Assembly (NCBI GenBank): GCA_035646375.1
Contig: DASRPM010000314.1
Span: 1-7,249, forward strand
Origin: DASYRM01 sp035646375
Lineage (GTDB): Bacteria; Acidobacteriota; Vicinamibacteria; Vicinamibacterales; UBA2999
Direction: 5' to 3'
DNA: 7,249 nt
The notes beneath the pieces were generated by a model. That model was not told the origin of the DNA, did no database searches, and saw only the letters and a program-made list of their open reading frames with translations. The translations under genes were made by a program, and so were the position numbers. Every line of letters begins with the position of its first letter. Positions within the stretch are counted from its first letter, which is position 1. This document shows, piece after piece, positions 6,050-7,249 of this stretch.

Positions 6050-7160
6050 GCACCTTGACGGTGACGAGTGTTGCCAGCGTGAGGCCGGTCCACAACACCG
6101 GATGCGGGGTGAACGACATCGCCAACACGATCACCGCGGCGATGGGCCCGAGTGCGCGCATCCACCCGTACTCCGGCCGGTCGAGCAGGATCCACAGGCA
6201 CACCAGATAGATCGCCACGGGCACCGACACCGCCAGGCCGGCCGTGAGCGGTGCGATGGACCCGTGCGCGCCGGCCTGATCCACCGCCACGCCAAGGCCG
6301 GCGCCGATGGCCGCGGCCGCGGCGAACACGAAGTAGTGGCCGTAGCCCCACACGAACGCCCGCCGCATCGTCGTCAGCAGGTCGTGCGCGGATCGGTCGA
6401 AGTAGAGCCACCACAGCGAGTAGACGATGAGCAGGCCGCCCACGATGATCGGGGCGAGCACCACCACCCGCTCGCCGGCGGCGACGGCCGCCTGCACGGC
6501 CATCGTGGCGGCGAGGATCGATTCGCCGAGCACGATCAGCGTCAGGAGGCCGTAGCGCTCGGCGATGTGATGCGGATGCCAGCTGGTGCGGGCCGCGCGC
6601 TCCGCCCACATCGGCACCAGCATCTCCGCGGCGGCCCCGGCAAGGAACACCGACAGCCGGTAGGAGGGCAGGAACAGTGTGGCCACCCATCCAACCTGCA
6701 GCACGGCAATGCCCGCGGCGTAGCGCCGCGCGGTGACGCGGCGTTCCGGATCGGCCACCGACGCGCGCAGCCACTGTGCCACCATCGCCAGCCGCATCAC
6801 GACGTAGCCGCCGATCGTCGCCAGGTTCGGCGCGCGTGCCTCGAACATCGCCGGCACCCCGCCGGCCACGATGAGCGCGCCCGTGATCTGCACGAACACC
6901 AGCAGCCGGTAGGGCACGTCGTCGTTGTCGTAGGCCGAGGCGAACCACGTGAAGTTCATCCACGCCCACCAGATGGCGAAGAACACCATCGCGTAGCCGA
7001 TGAGGCCGTCGGCGGTATGGTGCGCGGCGATGGCGTGATGCAGGCCGCTGGCGGCCTCGGCGATGGCGACGACGAAGACGAGATCGAAGAGCAGTTCGAG
7101 CGGTGTCGCGGCCCGGTGCGGCTCGTGCGGGGACCGCGCCCGCATGGCTCGAATGGGCAC
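6024..7160 (-). CDS. LtrA-family (low temperature requirement A) membrane protein
   Basis: A 378-aa polytopic inner-membrane protein. LtrA-family signatures are clear: TPLELLFDLVFVVAIAE at residues 19-35 (the N-terminal helix with the FDLVFV core) and ERYGLLTLIVLGESIL at 201-216, the conserved second signature. WWAWMNFTWFASAYDNDD at 64-81 and a later WWLYFD (250-255) also fit. About ten hydrophobic helices are visible between 20 and 372. The family is named after a Listeria gene needed for growth at low temperature; its biochemical activity is not established. The start is uncertain: GTG 7160 gives the full frame and lies 6 nt after a TACTAT box, while ATG 7145 is five codons later; neither has a Shine-Dalgarno sequence. 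It converges on the sigma gene and overlaps it by 26 bp. Nothing ties it functionally to the kinase cluster except proximity. Confidence 0.92.
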   Translation of the reverse strand: MPIRAMRARSPHEPHRAATPLELLFDLVFVVAIAEAASGLHHAIAAHHTADGLIGYAMVFFAIWWAWMNFTWFASAYDNDDVPYRLLVFVQITGALIVAGGVPAMFEARAPNLATIGGYVVMRLAMVAQWLRASVADPERRVTARRYAAGIAVLQVGWVATLFLPSYRLSVFLAGAAAEMLVPMWAERAARTSWHPHHIAERYGLLTLIVLGESILAATMAVQAAVAAGERVVVLAPIIVGGLLIVYSLWWLYFDRSAHDLLTTMRRAFVWGYGHYFVFAAAAAIGAGLGVAVDQAGAHGSIAPLTAGLAVSVPVAIYLVCLWILLDRPEYGWMRALGPIAAVIVLAMSFTPHPVLWTGLTLATLVTVKVLMRRAARA

Positions 7161-7166
7161 GACAGG

Positions 7167-7172
7167 ATAGTA
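7167..7172 (-). promoter_or_regulatory. Candidate -10 box (TACTAT) of the LtrA gene
   Basis: On the minus strand TACTAT ends 6 nt before GTG 7160. If it is a sigma-70 -10 element, transcription would start at or next to the start codon and the mRNA would be leaderless, in keeping with the missing Shine-Dalgarno sequence. No clear -35 is seen because the upstream positions fall in the heptad repeats. Confidence 0.35.
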
Positions 7173-7249
7173 GCCTCTCGCCTCTGGCCTTCAGCCTCTG
7201 GCAAGAGCTTCCCTGCAAACACAGGTAGTCCTAGAGGCCAAAGGCTGGA
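7173..7249. repeat. Degenerate heptanucleotide repeats in inverted orientation
   Basis: Four in-phase 7-bp units occupy 7173-7200 on the plus strand: GCCTCTC, GCCTCTG, GCCTTCA, GCCTCTG (consensus GCCTCTG). After a 31-bp non-repetitive spacer, two units of the same family occur on the opposite strand: GCCTTTG (7245-7239) and GCCTCTA (7238-7232), probably continuing past the window. The outer parts, 7190-7202 and 7237-7249, can pair at 11 of 13 positions. The element starts immediately upstream of the LtrA -10 candidate. It looks like a dispersed intergenic repeat, comparable in unit length to the heptameric STRR repeats of cyanobacteria. No protein is encoded here that I can support. Confidence 0.6.

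Noticed and set aside
6000..6060. A bidirectional terminator between the sigma and LtrA genes
   Set aside because: The genes overlap, and I see no GC hairpin followed by a T-tract on either strand.
5818..7218. A 466-codon minus-strand frame covering the LtrA gene
   Set aside because: Its translation is Arg/Ala-rich with no membrane pattern, while the overlapping frame has clear LtrA signatures and transmembrane helices.

Overview
The window is high-GC bacterial DNA (about 70-75% in the kinase gene, lower in parts of the left half). It encodes a regulatory and proteolytic gene cluster plus one membrane-protein gene. A transmembrane Ser/Thr kinase with an extracytoplasmic sensor, a divergent ECF sigma factor of the Sigma70_ECF/TIGR02999 type, DUF4384 domains and a secreted TPR-CHAT protein together are typical of Acidobacteriota, especially Vicinamibacteria-like soil lineages. 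That assignment is an inference from gene content; no rRNA or other marker is present.

Layout. A tightly packed minus-strand operon runs from 5350 down past position 1. In transcription order it holds a Ser/Thr protein kinase (5350-3536), a secreted DUF4384 protein (3546-2647, overlapping the kinase by 11 bp), an unrecognised 130-aa protein (2619-2227, after 27 bp) and a TPR-CHAT protein (2217 to beyond 1, after 9 bp, cut by the window edge after 739 codons). A 117-bp regulatory gap (5351-5467) separates the kinase from the divergent ECF sigma factor gene (5468-6049, plus strand). An LtrA-family membrane protein gene (7160-6024, minus) converges on the sigma factor gene and overlaps its last 26 bp. 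The right edge (7173-7249) holds degenerate heptanucleotide repeats in inverted orientation. Almost everything else is coding; there is no gene-free stretch longer than 300 bases.

How the genes may work together. The kinase faces the cytoplasm and has a DUF4384-like sensor outside the membrane. The next gene encodes a secreted protein with the same kind of domain. The sigma factor lacks the acidic DAED-type motif of region 2.2 and has threonines there, as in ECF factors that are switched on by a Ser/Thr kinase. The likely circuit is an external signal sensed by the kinase, phosphorylation of the sigma factor, and a transcriptional response. The output could include the operon's own secreted TPR-CHAT (caspase-like) protein and the small unknown protein. 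The linkage is seen in the sequence; the signalling logic is inferred.
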